Shown: positions 6,984 to 14,951, numbered from the stretch's first letter. The stretch is 34,590 bases of DNA from Bryobacterales bacterium (GCA_020847975.1 JADLBD010000171.1:1-34590); one strand, 5' to 3'. Notes: generated from the letters alone by a model not told the origin. Translations and numbers: made by a program.

Positions 6984-8807
6984 TTACGCCACCCGCTCCC
7001 TCACATTGAACTCGAGCTTCCACCGCCGCCCGTCCTTCGCCACGCAAAACAGTTGCAGCACTCCGGTCTCCGTCACCGCCGATTCCAGCGACACACGGGC
7101 CACTTCCCCCGAACTGCCCGGCAACGTCACCTCCACCGGAGCCAGTTCCTCCAGTTCATCCGGCTTCCATTCTTCCAACATCATGCCCGCTTCATCATTC
7201 TTTCGCGCCGCCGAACAGAAGAACCGGAACTCGGCGGGCTCCCCCACCAGCAGGCCGAACTCGCGGTCCGGATACTCGTGCGACGTGCCTTCCTCCATCC
7301 CGAACGGCACCACCGTCAGCGCCTTCATCGGCGGAGGCATGCCCGGAATCGCCGGCATCGCCGTCTCGATGCCGACATAGTAAGTCCGCGGAACACCGCC
7401 GCGGATCCGCACCCCGCGTCCCCGCCGCGCCAATCCATAATAGGCCGCCCCTCGCGAGACGGCGTGCATCAGATCTTCGCCCAGCAGCGGCTCCGCGGCT
7501 GCCATGCCCTCTTCCCCGAGCCATCCGTTCAATACCTCGAGCAGCCGCTCGCGGATCACCTTCGCCCGCAGCACGCCGCCGTTGAACAGGACATGCGTCG
7601 GCGCAGCCATCCCGCTTGCCGTTCGCCTCACCGAACCCTGCTCGCCCGTCGATGCCTGCTGCCGCAGGAAGCGCGCCAGTTGCCGCGTGATCGCCGCATC
7701 CGAGGCGTACGGCAGCCCGATCTCCTGCAGCGCGACGCGGCGCTGCCGCTGCGGCATGTCGTGGCTGCCCACCCGAGGCAGGAACCCATCGAGCAGCGTA
7801 CGCTCCACATCCTCCCGCGCAAGCTTCGCCTTGATGGTGCCACCCACCAGCCCCGTGCCGCGCCCCAGGATCGTCACCCCGTGATCCGCCGCCTTGTTGC
7901 CTTCCTCTAACAGCTTTTCCTTGCCCACCCGGCACTGCTGCCACAACGCGTGGAACTGCATCATGTCGAGCTTCGTGTTCTTCGCCGCAAGCTGCTGCTC
8001 CACCACGCGCGCCAGCGCCAGATCGACGTTGTCGCCCCCCAGCAGGATGTGATCCCCCACCGCCACGCGCTCCAGGTTCAACTCCCCGCTGCGCTCCGTG
8101 ACGGCGATCAACGTGAAGTCCGTCGTCCCCCCGCCGATGTCGATCACCAGGATCAGATCGCCCACCGTCACCCGCTCGCGCCAGTCCGGATGCCGCTCCA
8201 GCCACGCGTAGAAGGCCGCCTGCGGCTCTTCGAGCAGCGTCACCGACGCGTACCCCGCTTCCTCCGCCGCCCGCTGCGTCAACTCGCGCGCCACCGCGTC
8301 AAACGAAGCCGGCACCGTCACCAGCACCTGCTGTTCCGTGAACGGCGCTTCGCGGTTCACATGATCCCACGCCTTGCGGATGTGTTCCAGATACCGCCTC
8401 GAGGCCTCCACCGGAGATACCTTCCGCGTGCCCTCGGGTGCGTTCAGCGGCAGAATGGCCGACGTCCGGTCCACCGCGCTGTGCGAAAGCCACGACTTGG
8501 CCGACGTCACCAGCCGGTTGGAGCGCTCCACGCCGCGCTTGTGCGCCAGCGCTCCCACCAGCATCCCGGGCTCCGCCCCCCACGGCAGTTCCAGCGATCC
8601 CTCTGGAAAATCCTTCGCCTCCGGCAGATAGAGAGCGCTCGGCAGCAGCGGCTCCTCCCGCACCTCCCCCGGGTTCGTCAATTGCGGGATGGGGAAAAGC
8701 TGCACTTCGGGAAGATGCAGCGGGTCATCTATCTTCCCCGCGTCCGCCCAGGCAACTCCGCAGTTCGTGGTGCCGAGGTCGATTCCGATCACATAGCGAT
8801 TGGGCAT
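6984..8807 (-). CDS. Hsp70-family protein, shorter non-canonical paralogue
   Basis: The product is 607 residues when started at the ATG at 8807 (MPNRYVIGIDLGTTNCG). A start 51 bases further up would overlap the DUF2760 stop and add a lysine/serine-rich tail unlike Hsp70s. With the chosen start, 19 bp separate the genes. ATP-site motifs are present: IGIDLGTTNCG at residues 7-17, VIDIGGGTTDFTL in the middle, and HVLFNGGVLRAKVI for adenosine. It shares the odd phrase KSWLSHSAVDRTSAILPL with its 879-residue neighbour (KSWLSNAEADRTAKILPW), so both belong to the same divergent Hsp70 subfamily. After the ATPase part only a short beta-type domain remains, ending FNVRERVA, and there is no DnaK-like lid or acidic tail. 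Substrate binding therefore probably differs from DnaK. Confidence 0.9.
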   Translation of the reverse strand: MPNRYVIGIDLGTTNCGVAWADAGKIDDPLHLPEVQLFPIPQLTNPGEVREEPLLPSALYLPEAKDFPEGSLELPWGAEPGMLVGALAHKRGVERSNRLVTSAKSWLSHSAVDRTSAILPLNAPEGTRKVSPVEASRRYLEHIRKAWDHVNREAPFTEQQVLVTVPASFDAVARELTQRAAEEAGYASVTLLEEPQAAFYAWLERHPDWRERVTVGDLILVIDIGGGTTDFTLIAVTERSGELNLERVAVGDHILLGGDNVDLALARVVEQQLAAKNTKLDMMQFHALWQQCRVGKEKLLEEGNKAADHGVTILGRGTGLVGGTIKAKLAREDVERTLLDGFLPRVGSHDMPQRQRRVALQEIGLPYASDAAITRQLARFLRQQASTGEQGSVRRTASGMAAPTHVLFNGGVLRAKVIRERLLEVLNGWLGEEGMAAAEPLLGEDLMHAVSRGAAYYGLARRGRGVRIRGGVPRTYYVGIETAMPAIPGMPPPMKALTVVPFGMEEGTSHEYPDREFGLLVGEPAEFRFFCSAARKNDEAGMMLEEWKPDELEELAPVEVTLPGSSGEVARVSLESAVTETGVLQLFCVAKDGRRWKLEFNVRERVA

Positions 8808-8826
8808 TAACGTAAGACTAAGCTGG

Positions 8827-9351
8827 CTATTCGATTTCGATTTCCGCGGGGGCGACAATCGTCACGTCCTGTTTCGTTGGAATTGCGGGCAGGTCCACCT
8901 TCTGCGCCTTCCAGCCGCGATGCCGCAGCGTGCCGCCCTTCGGCGGTGGCCCGGCCGGCACATTGCCCACGAACTTCACTGCCTGCGCGCTCCCCGCCGC
9001 CGGCGCATTCGTGAAGGTCCCCTCCACCCCGTCGATCACGGGGACAAGCGTAATGTAGCGCGACATGGCCGCCTTCGATTGCTCATGCAGCGACCGCACC
9101 GCCGCCCCCACCTGTTCATCGTCATAGGTCGAGATGTCTTCCATCAGGAAGTCCACCAGCCGGGCGTCGCGCTGCAATATGGCCAGCAGTTGAAGCGCTC
9201 CGTCGCTCGGCTTGGCCGGGGGCGGCGGTGGCGGAGCGGGCTTTTCCTTCACCTGCTTGACGTAGCCGAATGCCGATGCCACATCGGCCGGCAACTCGCC
9301 GCTGAACAGAATACTGAACAGACTCCGGAACGCGAGAGAAATACGGCTCAA
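8827..9351 (-). CDS. DUF2760 protein, companion of the Hsp70 pair
   Basis: This is a 174-residue protein using a TTG start at 9351 (SRISLAFRSLFSILFSGEL). AGAGG sits 6 nt ahead of that TTG, whereas the ATG 75 bases further up has no such site and adds an unlikely basic tail. The N-terminus has an amphipathic helix (LAFRSLFSILF) that could touch a membrane or partner. A proline run follows (KPAPPPPPPAKP, about residues 36-47), then a helical region (LQLLAILQRDARLVDFLMED) and a beta-rich C-terminal half (HRGWKAQKVDLPAIP). These phrases match my memory of DUF2760, a family often encoded next to two Hsp70s. Its function is unknown; a co-chaperone or nucleotide-exchange role is only an inference from the neighbourhood. 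Confidence 0.8.
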   Translation of the reverse strand: MSRISLAFRSLFSILFSGELPADVASAFGYVKQVKEKPAPPPPPPAKPSDGALQLLAILQRDARLVDFLMEDISTYDDEQVGAAVRSLHEQSKAAMSRYITLVPVIDGVEGTFTNAPAAGSAQAVKFVGNVPAGPPPKGGTLRHRGWKAQKVDLPAIPTKQDVTIVAPAEIEIE

Positions 9352-9415
9352 ATGAAACCTCTTTGGATGATCAGGACGTATGTTTGTGACGCGCGGGATC
9401 TGCGCGTCACCTTTT

Positions 9416-10369
9416 TTAGGATACAACGCGCGGCGAATGCTCCCGGTGCGCGCCGCTATCCCCTTTCACCACAGTGGCATCCCGGAGCTTGTCGAGTTCC
9501 CGCCGCGCCACGTCCGCCCAACTGCTCGACGCGTCCAGCTTCAGATACGCGCGCCAGTGCCGCACCGCCTTCATTACCTGCCCCGTGCGCTGGCACAGCA
9601 ACGCGAGGTTATAGTGCGCATCGGCGTAGTTCGGCACAACCCGCAGCGCCGCCGTGTAGTGCAGGTAACTGTTGGCCAGGTCGCCCCGCTCGTCGTAAAG
9701 ATTCGCCAGGTTGAAATGCCCCAGAGCGTAATCGGGCTCAATCTCCAGCGCCTTCTTGTAATAGCCCTCCGCGCGCTTCCACTGGCGCTCATGAAAGTAG
9801 ATGGTGCCCAGGTTCACCAGGGCTCCGATGCATCGCGGGTCCAGTTCGATCGCCTTCTCATAGGCAGCCGTCGCCTCGTCCATCGCCACGCCCGATTGTT
9901 CCAACTCGAGCGCCCGCTGGAACCAACTCGCCGCCTCCTCGATCTTCTTCCGCTCCCGCGCCTGCTCCTGTTCCTGCTTCTTGTGCACGGGAAACGACAG
10001 CAGCCGGCTGATCTCCTGCTGGTCGAAGTTGAACAGAAGCTGGCCGGAACTCGCCTCCATGCGCTGGCCGTCCACCAGCACGTGGACGCTCTTGCGCTCC
10101 AGCAGCACCGTCACCTGCGTCAGCGGATCCGTCACCCCTTCCAGCTTCTCCTGGATCTCCCCGAGCACCTCGCTGATGCGCTTCGGCCCAAGCCCCGCGT
10201 CGCGCAGTTTCGTTAGTGTCTGGAGCGACTTCAGGTCCGAGATGGTGTACTCGTCCCGCTTGCTGATGAGCGCCGCCCGCTCCCAGATCCGCAGCTGCCG
10301 TTCCGACACGGAGGCGACACGCAACACCTGATCGCGGGTATAGGCCTGCTGCGTTTGCGGTCGCGACAC
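9416..10369 (-). CDS. MerR-type DNA-binding protein fused to TPR repeats
   Basis: This 317-residue protein starts at GTG 10369 (SRPQTQQAYTRDQVLRVASV). The open frame continues far upstream but is antisense to the M81 gene there, so the long version is not real. Residues 8-75 form a MerR-like winged helix (QLRIWERAALISKR and a downstream helix with LRDAGLGPKRISEVLGEIQE). A linker and a charged coiled coil (KKQEQEQARERKKIEE, about 128-145) follow, then about four TPR units (from residue 148; for example ALVNLGTIYFHERQWKRAEGY). The C-terminal tail is polar. MerR proteins usually bind small effectors or metals; here the TPR part suggests a protein partner. It is followed after 64 bp by DUF2760 and the two Hsp70 genes. 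By analogy with HspR, which is a MerR protein, it may control that chaperone operon. Confidence 0.85.
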   Translation of the reverse strand: MSRPQTQQAYTRDQVLRVASVSERQLRIWERAALISKRDEYTISDLKSLQTLTKLRDAGLGPKRISEVLGEIQEKLEGVTDPLTQVTVLLERKSVHVLVDGQRMEASSGQLLFNFDQQEISRLLSFPVHKKQEQEQARERKKIEEAASWFQRALELEQSGVAMDEATAAYEKAIELDPRCIGALVNLGTIYFHERQWKRAEGYYKKALEIEPDYALGHFNLANLYDERGDLANSYLHYTAALRVVPNYADAHYNLALLCQRTGQVMKAVRHWRAYLKLDASSSWADVARRELDKLRDATVVKGDSGAHREHSPRVVS

Positions 10370-10513
10370 GGTGGAATTGTAGCATGGAGGGTATGCCGCC
10401 AAACTACTGAGCAGAGCTTGTGGGCGTGACGTGAAATGCGGACCGCCGTGCAGGCCCCCGAAACGGTGATGCAGGACGCGCTGAAGAAGCCCCCAACGGT
10501 GTAAAGTAGGTCC
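10370..10513. promoter_or_regulatory. Divergent promoter region, possible leaderless starts both ways
   Basis: The 144 bases lie between the divergent MerR-TPR and M81 genes. On the minus strand a TACAAT box (10381-10376) ends 6 nt before the GTG start, which would put the transcription start at or next to the first codon. A weak -35 (TTTGGC, 16-nt spacer) precedes it. On the plus strand TAAAGT (10502-10507) likewise ends 6 nt before the ATG at 10514. Neither start has a good Shine-Dalgarno sequence. No HAIR-type inverted repeat was found. Boxes were judged by eye. Confidence 0.45.
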
Positions 10514-12055
10514 ATGTTCCGATGGCTGACACTGTTCTTGCTCGCGGCTCTTCCCGCGTTTCCCCAGACGAAGAGATTCCGGGTGGCGATCGGCGGGTTC
10601 ATGCACGAATCGAACTCGTTCAATCCCGCGCACACCACGCTCGCCGATTACAACATTCAGGAAGCCGGAGGCGCGGAAGATCTCCTCGCGCTGTGGTCCA
10701 AGTCGAGCAGTGAAGTCAGCGGCTACATCGCCGGCGCGAAGGAGGCAGGCTTTGACGTCGTGCCCACGCTCCTCGCCAACGCCACCCCGAAAGGCCCTCT
10801 CACCACCAAAACCTACAACACCATCTACTCCCGCCTCGAAAACAAGCTCAAGAGCCTCGGCAAAATCGATGGCCTGTTGCTGGCGCTGCACGGCGCGATG
10901 GTGGTGGATGGCTATCCGCACGGCGATGAGGAAACCGTGCGCCGCCTGCGCAAGCTCTACGGGCCGGACTTCCCCATCATCGTCACCCATGACTTCCACG
11001 CCAACGTGTCGCCCGGGATCGTGAAGCTTTCCACCGTCCTCATCACCTACAAGCAGAATCCGCATCTCGACACCAAGGACCGCGGCATGCAGGCCGCGCG
11101 CATCATGGGCAGGATCCTCCGCGGCCAGGTGAAGCCCGTGCAGACCGTCGTCAAGCCGCCCATGGTCTACAACATCATCTTCCAGAACACCTACGCCGAA
11201 CCGCTCCTTCCCATCACCCGTGAAAGCATGGCCCTCGAAAAGAATCCGAAGATTCTCGCCGTCAGCGTCTCCGGCGGATACCAGTACGGCGATGTGCCCT
11301 ACATGGGGCCGAGCGTCGTCGTCGCCACCGATAACGACCCCGCCTTGGCGCAAAAGGAAGCCCAGCGCCTCTCCGACATGCTCTGGGTCACGCGCAACCG
11401 CATCGTGCTGCGCATCCCCGACCCCGCCGGAGCCGTGCGCGAAGCCATGGCCGCGACGAAATTCCCCGTCGCCCTCATGGACACCGGAGACAACATCGGC
11501 GGCGGCTCCGCGGGCGACAGCACCTTCCTCCTCGCGGAATTCCTCAAACAGAAGGCCACGGGCTGGGTGGTGACCATCGCCGATCCGGCCGCGGTACAGG
11601 CCGCGGTGAAGGCCGGCATCGGCGGAGCGTTTGACATGGAGGTGGGCGGCAAAACCGACAACATGCACGGCAAGCCCGTCCGCGTCCGCGGCCGCGTGAA
11701 ATCCCTCCACGATGGAAGCTACATGGAGACCGAGATCCGCCACGGCGGCGGCCGCTATTTCAACGAAGGGCTGACGGCGGTGATCGAGGCCGAAGGCTCC
11801 ACGCGCGACCTCCAGAACTTCCTCGTGCTCACCACCCGCCGCGCCAGTCCCAACAGCCTGCACCAGATCATCAGCCTCGGCATCTATCCGCAGCGCCAGC
11901 ACATCCTCGTCGCCAAGGGAACCATCGCCCCCCGCGCCGCCTACGAACCAGTCAGCGCGAAAATCATCGCCGTGGATTCCCCCGGAGCAACCGCCGTGAA
12001 CCCGGCGCGGTTCACCTTCCGCCATGTCCGGGCGAAACTGTGGGGCTTGCAGTGA
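10514..12055 (+). CDS. Exported M81-family (MlrC-like) metallopeptidase
   Basis: This is a 513-residue protein with a signal peptide (MFRWLTLFLLAALPAFPQ), then an N-terminal MlrC/DUF1485 domain and a C-terminal MlrC domain. The residues that match the metal and catalytic positions proposed for microcystinase MlrC are in place: H31-E32 in GGFMHESNSF, H126 in ALHGAMV, D160 and H162 in THDFHANVS, and H184 in NPHLDTKDRG. The C-terminal half has the family phrase DTGDNIGGGSAGDST. MlrC cleaves linearised microcystin peptides, but most family members have unknown substrates, so a peptide or amide hydrolase in the periplasm is the safe call. It is a single gene, divergent from the MerR-TPR gene, with a possible leaderless ATG. 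A degraded copy of its 3' end appears to lie at about 12477-12508. Confidence 0.88.
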   Translation: MFRWLTLFLLAALPAFPQTKRFRVAIGGFMHESNSFNPAHTTLADYNIQEAGGAEDLLALWSKSSSEVSGYIAGAKEAGFDVVPTLLANATPKGPLTTKTYNTIYSRLENKLKSLGKIDGLLLALHGAMVVDGYPHGDEETVRRLRKLYGPDFPIIVTHDFHANVSPGIVKLSTVLITYKQNPHLDTKDRGMQAARIMGRILRGQVKPVQTVVKPPMVYNIIFQNTYAEPLLPITRESMALEKNPKILAVSVSGGYQYGDVPYMGPSVVVATDNDPALAQKEAQRLSDMLWVTRNRIVLRIPDPAGAVREAMAATKFPVALMDTGDNIGGGSAGDSTFLLAEFLKQKATGWVVTIADPAAVQAAVKAGIGGAFDMEVGGKTDNMHGKPVRVRGRVKSLHDGSYMETEIRHGGGRYFNEGLTAVIEAEGSTRDLQNFLVLTTRRASPNSLHQIISLGIYPQRQHILVAKGTIAPRAAYEPVSAKIIAVDSPGATAVNPARFTFRHVRAKLWGLQ

Positions 12056-12095
12056 GTCTCCCGGCTTTCGCTATTCTGGTTCTTGGAGAATATCA

Positions 12096-12425
12096 ATGGG
12101 TACGCTGCGGCAGGTGGAGGAGTTGCTCCCGGCGCTGACACGGGCAGAGAAAGCCCAATTGCTCCGCATAGTGGTTCAGGATCTGACCGACGCCTTCCCC
12201 GGCATTGAGTCGAATCCCGGCGTCTGCGGAGGCGAGCCCTGCATCGTCCGCACACGTATCCCTGTCTGGGTGCTGGAGCAAGCTCGCCGTTTGGGCGCCA
12301 CGGAAGAACAGTTGCTTCATTCGTATCCTACCCTGCGCGCGGAAGATCTCGCGAACGCTTGGGCATATGTTCGATCTCATGTTGCGGAAATCAACGAGCA
12401 AATCCGCGAGAACGAGGCTGCCTAG
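12096..12425 (+). CDS. DUF433 antitoxin-like protein
   Basis: This is a 109-residue protein. The start is ATG 12096 (MGTLRQVEELLPALTRAEKA), with GGAGA 7 nt upstream; the in-frame ATG at 12024 would overlap the M81 gene and lacks a site. Residues 1-30 form a helical cap, and residues 38-95 form the DUF433 winged helix-turn-helix: NPGVCGGEPCIVRTRIPVWVLEQARRLG, then LLHSYPTLRAEDLANAWAYV. DUF433 proteins are usually antitoxin-like partners of a PIN-like DUF5615 protein encoded directly downstream. Here that partner survives only as a nine-codon stump, starting at the base after this gene's stop. The gene is therefore probably an orphan antitoxin. It has a lower GC content by eye than its neighbours, compatible with transfer. 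Confidence 0.85.
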   Translation: MGTLRQVEELLPALTRAEKAQLLRIVVQDLTDAFPGIESNPGVCGGEPCIVRTRIPVWVLEQARRLGATEEQLLHSYPTLRAEDLANAWAYVRSHVAEINEQIRENEAA

Positions 12426-12455
12426 ATGGCCCGCCTGTATGCTAACGAGAATTAG
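12426..12455 (+). pseudogene. Stump of a DUF5615 PIN-like toxin gene
   Basis: An ATG directly follows the TAG of the DUF433 gene and encodes MARLYANEN before a TAG. That is how DUF5615 toxins start (roughly M..L.A.ENFP), and a DUF433-DUF5615 pair is the usual arrangement. The rest of the toxin is missing: bases after 12455 do not continue it in any frame. The gene was probably removed by a deletion with an end near 12455-12470. The stump is too short for any similarity score, so the call rests on position and the first nine residues. Confidence 0.6.
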
Positions 12456-12476
12456 GCAAGCCTGACGATCTATTCT

Positions 12477-12508
12477 TGTATCAGGGCAGAGTTGTGGGGC
12501 TTCAGTAA
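12477..12508 (+). repeat. Diverged copy of the M81 gene's 3' end
   Basis: TGTGGGGCTT at 12493-12502 repeats exactly the bases at 12039-12048 in the last codons of the M81 gene. The match extends imperfectly on both sides (TC.GGGC upstream, CAGT.A downstream, about 21 of 28 bases). Read in the matching frame it gives IRAELWG against VRAKLWG at the peptidase C-terminus. The two copies flank the DUF433 gene and its toxin stump. Either a tandem M81 copy was mostly deleted or the module inserted with a local duplication. Confidence 0.45.
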
Positions 12509-12514
12509 CTCGCC

Positions 12515-14944
12515 CTACCGCCGCGTCGCCGCCCCCAGCGACGCCTGTTTTCCCATCCCGTTCGCCGCCTGCGTGGCCTTCGGCTTCACCAACAGGTGAA
12601 TCGCCTGCGGAGCCGCGTACAGGCTCTGCTGCGGCGAGCGCGTTTCCACCGTGCCCGCAACATAAATCATCTGATCCACGGGCTCGGCCGATGAAAGCGC
12701 CTCAACCGTAAAACTGCGCTTCGTCTCATCCTCCGCCACCAGTACCCCGTTCAGTCCGACATTCAAAACGTGCACCCGCGGAGGCAGGTTCAGCACCTGC
12801 ACCGGTACCCTCCCGCCGTAATCGCGCTGCCGCGCCACCGATACTTCGATTTCCGCCTTCCCACCCGGTTCCAGCGTCACCTCTTTCGTCTCCGATGTCA
12901 TCAGCACATCGGGCTTCGGCATCAGCGCCACCAGCTTCAATTTGTCCTCCGGGCTCGCCGTGTGCGCCACTTCTCTCCCCTGAATCCGCGCCCGCCCGGT
13001 GATCTCGAAACGCGCCGCGTCCGCAAGCTTCGCCTCCGCATCCGCGCTCAGCAGCACTACCGTGCTGATCTGCTCCTTGCCGATCACCCCCTTGGTGGCG
13101 TGCACTCCCGCGGGCAGGCTGTTCACCCCCACATCAATCGGACCCTCGAAGCCGTCCGTCCGAAATGCGGTTACCGTCACCGGGACCACGCCGCCACGCG
13201 GCACGTTCGGATTCCGTGGATTCATGCTCAACCGGAAGTCCGGCCTCGGCGGAGCAATTGTCAGACGGTAAGCATAACTCTCCCCGCCTTCATTGCGCAC
13301 GTCTTTCAGCTTCACCACATACTCGCCATCCGCCGGAGCAGTGAATTGCAGGTACGAATCCTTGCCCCAACCCGGACCCCCGTCGTCGTTGTGATAGTAC
13401 AGATGCACCAGCGGCAGCCCGTTCGGGGTGAACTTCGTCCCCGGCGGGTGGATCTGCACCTTGTACACCGCCTGGTCCACCGCATGCGCTTCCCCGCTCG
13501 TGCCGAAATAAGAGATCCGCTGCCCGCCGAAAGACTCCGCGATGAAATCGTCGTCAGGTCCGCGCGGCAGCGCTTCTATCCGCACGATCTCGCTTCCCAC
13601 CAGCAGGTAATCCCCCACCGCCAGCGAATTCCACGAGAGAATCCGCATCCCGCGCTGCACCGAATCGTGGTCCCGCAATGTCAGGTTCGTCTCCCACACC
13701 GCGCGCACCGTGGCCCGCTCCATCGGCTTCCCGCTCGCGTCCAGAACCTCGATTTCTGAATCGAGATCGGAGCCGAGCCGCCGCGCATCCACGTCCAACA
13801 CCACCTTCTGCCCCTTCTTCGCCCCGAACCGGAAGTAACTCGCGGTGTTCTTGGCAATGCGTCCGTTGATGGCCGCCGGCAGCGTCAACTGTTGCGCCGC
13901 GGCAAGCGTAGTGTTCTTTCCCGTCGACTCCACCTCCGGTTCGTCGCCCAATGCCAGTTCCATACGGTTGAACGCTTTCCCGTTCTCCGTCTTCGCCCGC
14001 AGGATGACCGCGGATTCGTTCTCCGGTGAAGGCACGCCCTTCACCGTGATTTTTTCGGTTCCGATTCCAGGCCCGTAGAGACTGAATTCGCGGCTCTCCC
14101 CGCGCCGCAGCCCCAGCGGATAGGCGCGCGAAACCACCGGAAACTTACCCACCTTGTACCGGTAGAAGTTACTCCCCCGCCCGCTCTGCTGATAGTCGCT
14201 AACCCGGACATAGTAAGTGCCGCCGGCCGCAAACTTATGCGAAAAGAACGCGGCGCTCGCCGTGCTGTCCAGACCATACTGCTGCACCACCGTGTTGTCC
14301 GCGCGCAGAATCGCCACCACCGGCTCCAGCGCCGACCCGATTTCCATGGCGCCGTTCTCGAAAACCAGTTCTTCCCCCGCCTTCACCTCGATCTTGTAGT
14401 AATCCACGTCCCCCGGCTTGCTGATCGTGCCCGCAAGAATGCTCGGCAGGAACGTCTCGATAGCCGTTTCCGGTGAATCATTCGGCTCCTTGTCCGCGCT
14501 CTCCCCGTAATACGGCTCCACCAGGAACGTCCCTTCCGGGCTGGTCCCCAGCGGCGTCAGCAGGCGGAAATTCACCTTGCCGACATCCGCATCCGGCGCT
14601 ACCTCCACCTCCACACTCACCTGGTTGCGCGGCGGCAGTGGCCCCAGATCAATAGTGGATGGCGTCCCGTTCGAGCCAAGCCGAATGTCCGGAAGATCGG
14701 GCAGTTCCTTGATGCGTACAATCTTCCCCTTCACCGCCGGATCACTGAAATAGATCGCGCTCGCTTGGGCAAGGTTCAACCCTTCAATAGTGAGTTCCGC
14801 TGTGGTGCCCCGCGCCACCCCGACCGGAGAAACCACCCGGATGGTGGGCGGCGTGATGCGCGAACCCGTGGAATGTTCTTGTTGGGCCGCCGCAACGGTG
14901 GCCAGGGCAAGCACCAAAGCAGGAAAATGTCGCGTGCGCTTCAT
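12515..14944 (-). CDS. Exported PPC-domain protein, Ig-like and beta-sandwich domains
   Basis: This 809-residue protein starts at ATG 14944 (MKRTRHFPALVLALATVAAAQQ), a clear signal peptide. The longer frame upstream only overlaps the WD40 gene. Residues 33-150 look like an Ig/IPT-type domain (RVVSPVGVARGTTAELTIEGLNL). About 153-270 is a pre-peptidase C-terminal (PPC) domain, recognised by KEPNDSPETA, then AGTISKPGDVDYYKIEVKAG and YYVRVSDY. A second such stretch (KDSYLQFTAPADGEYVVKLKDV) lies near residues 540-580. Further beta-sandwich repeats run to the end (PKPDVLMTSETKEVTLEPGG). No catalytic centre is visible, so it probably binds or displays rather than cleaves. It starts 7 bp after the WD40 gene stop and closes the DUF1501 quartet, as in planctomycete-type gene sets. 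Confidence 0.82.
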   Translation of the reverse strand: MKRTRHFPALVLALATVAAAQQEHSTGSRITPPTIRVVSPVGVARGTTAELTIEGLNLAQASAIYFSDPAVKGKIVRIKELPDLPDIRLGSNGTPSTIDLGPLPPRNQVSVEVEVAPDADVGKVNFRLLTPLGTSPEGTFLVEPYYGESADKEPNDSPETAIETFLPSILAGTISKPGDVDYYKIEVKAGEELVFENGAMEIGSALEPVVAILRADNTVVQQYGLDSTASAAFFSHKFAAGGTYYVRVSDYQQSGRGSNFYRYKVGKFPVVSRAYPLGLRRGESREFSLYGPGIGTEKITVKGVPSPENESAVILRAKTENGKAFNRMELALGDEPEVESTGKNTTLAAAQQLTLPAAINGRIAKNTASYFRFGAKKGQKVVLDVDARRLGSDLDSEIEVLDASGKPMERATVRAVWETNLTLRDHDSVQRGMRILSWNSLAVGDYLLVGSEIVRIEALPRGPDDDFIAESFGGQRISYFGTSGEAHAVDQAVYKVQIHPPGTKFTPNGLPLVHLYYHNDDGGPGWGKDSYLQFTAPADGEYVVKLKDVRNEGGESYAYRLTIAPPRPDFRLSMNPRNPNVPRGGVVPVTVTAFRTDGFEGPIDVGVNSLPAGVHATKGVIGKEQISTVVLLSADAEAKLADAARFEITGRARIQGREVAHTASPEDKLKLVALMPKPDVLMTSETKEVTLEPGGKAEIEVSVARQRDYGGRVPVQVLNLPPRVHVLNVGLNGVLVAEDETKRSFTVEALSSAEPVDQMIYVAGTVETRSPQQSLYAAPQAIHLLVKPKATQAANGMGKQASLGAATRR

Positions 14945-14951
14945 AGTGTGT

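Noticed and set aside
10370..10513. HAIR-type HspR operator upstream of the MerR-TPR gene
   Set aside because: No CTTGAGT/ACTCAAG-like inverted repeat was found, so regulation by analogy with HspR rests on gene order alone.
10370..12025. Upstream extension of the MerR-TPR frame to an 869-residue protein
   Set aside because: This part is antisense to the M81 gene, which has full domain motifs and a signal peptide. The extension has shadow-like composition rich in His, Asp and Gly. The GTG at 10369 starts exactly at the MerR domain.
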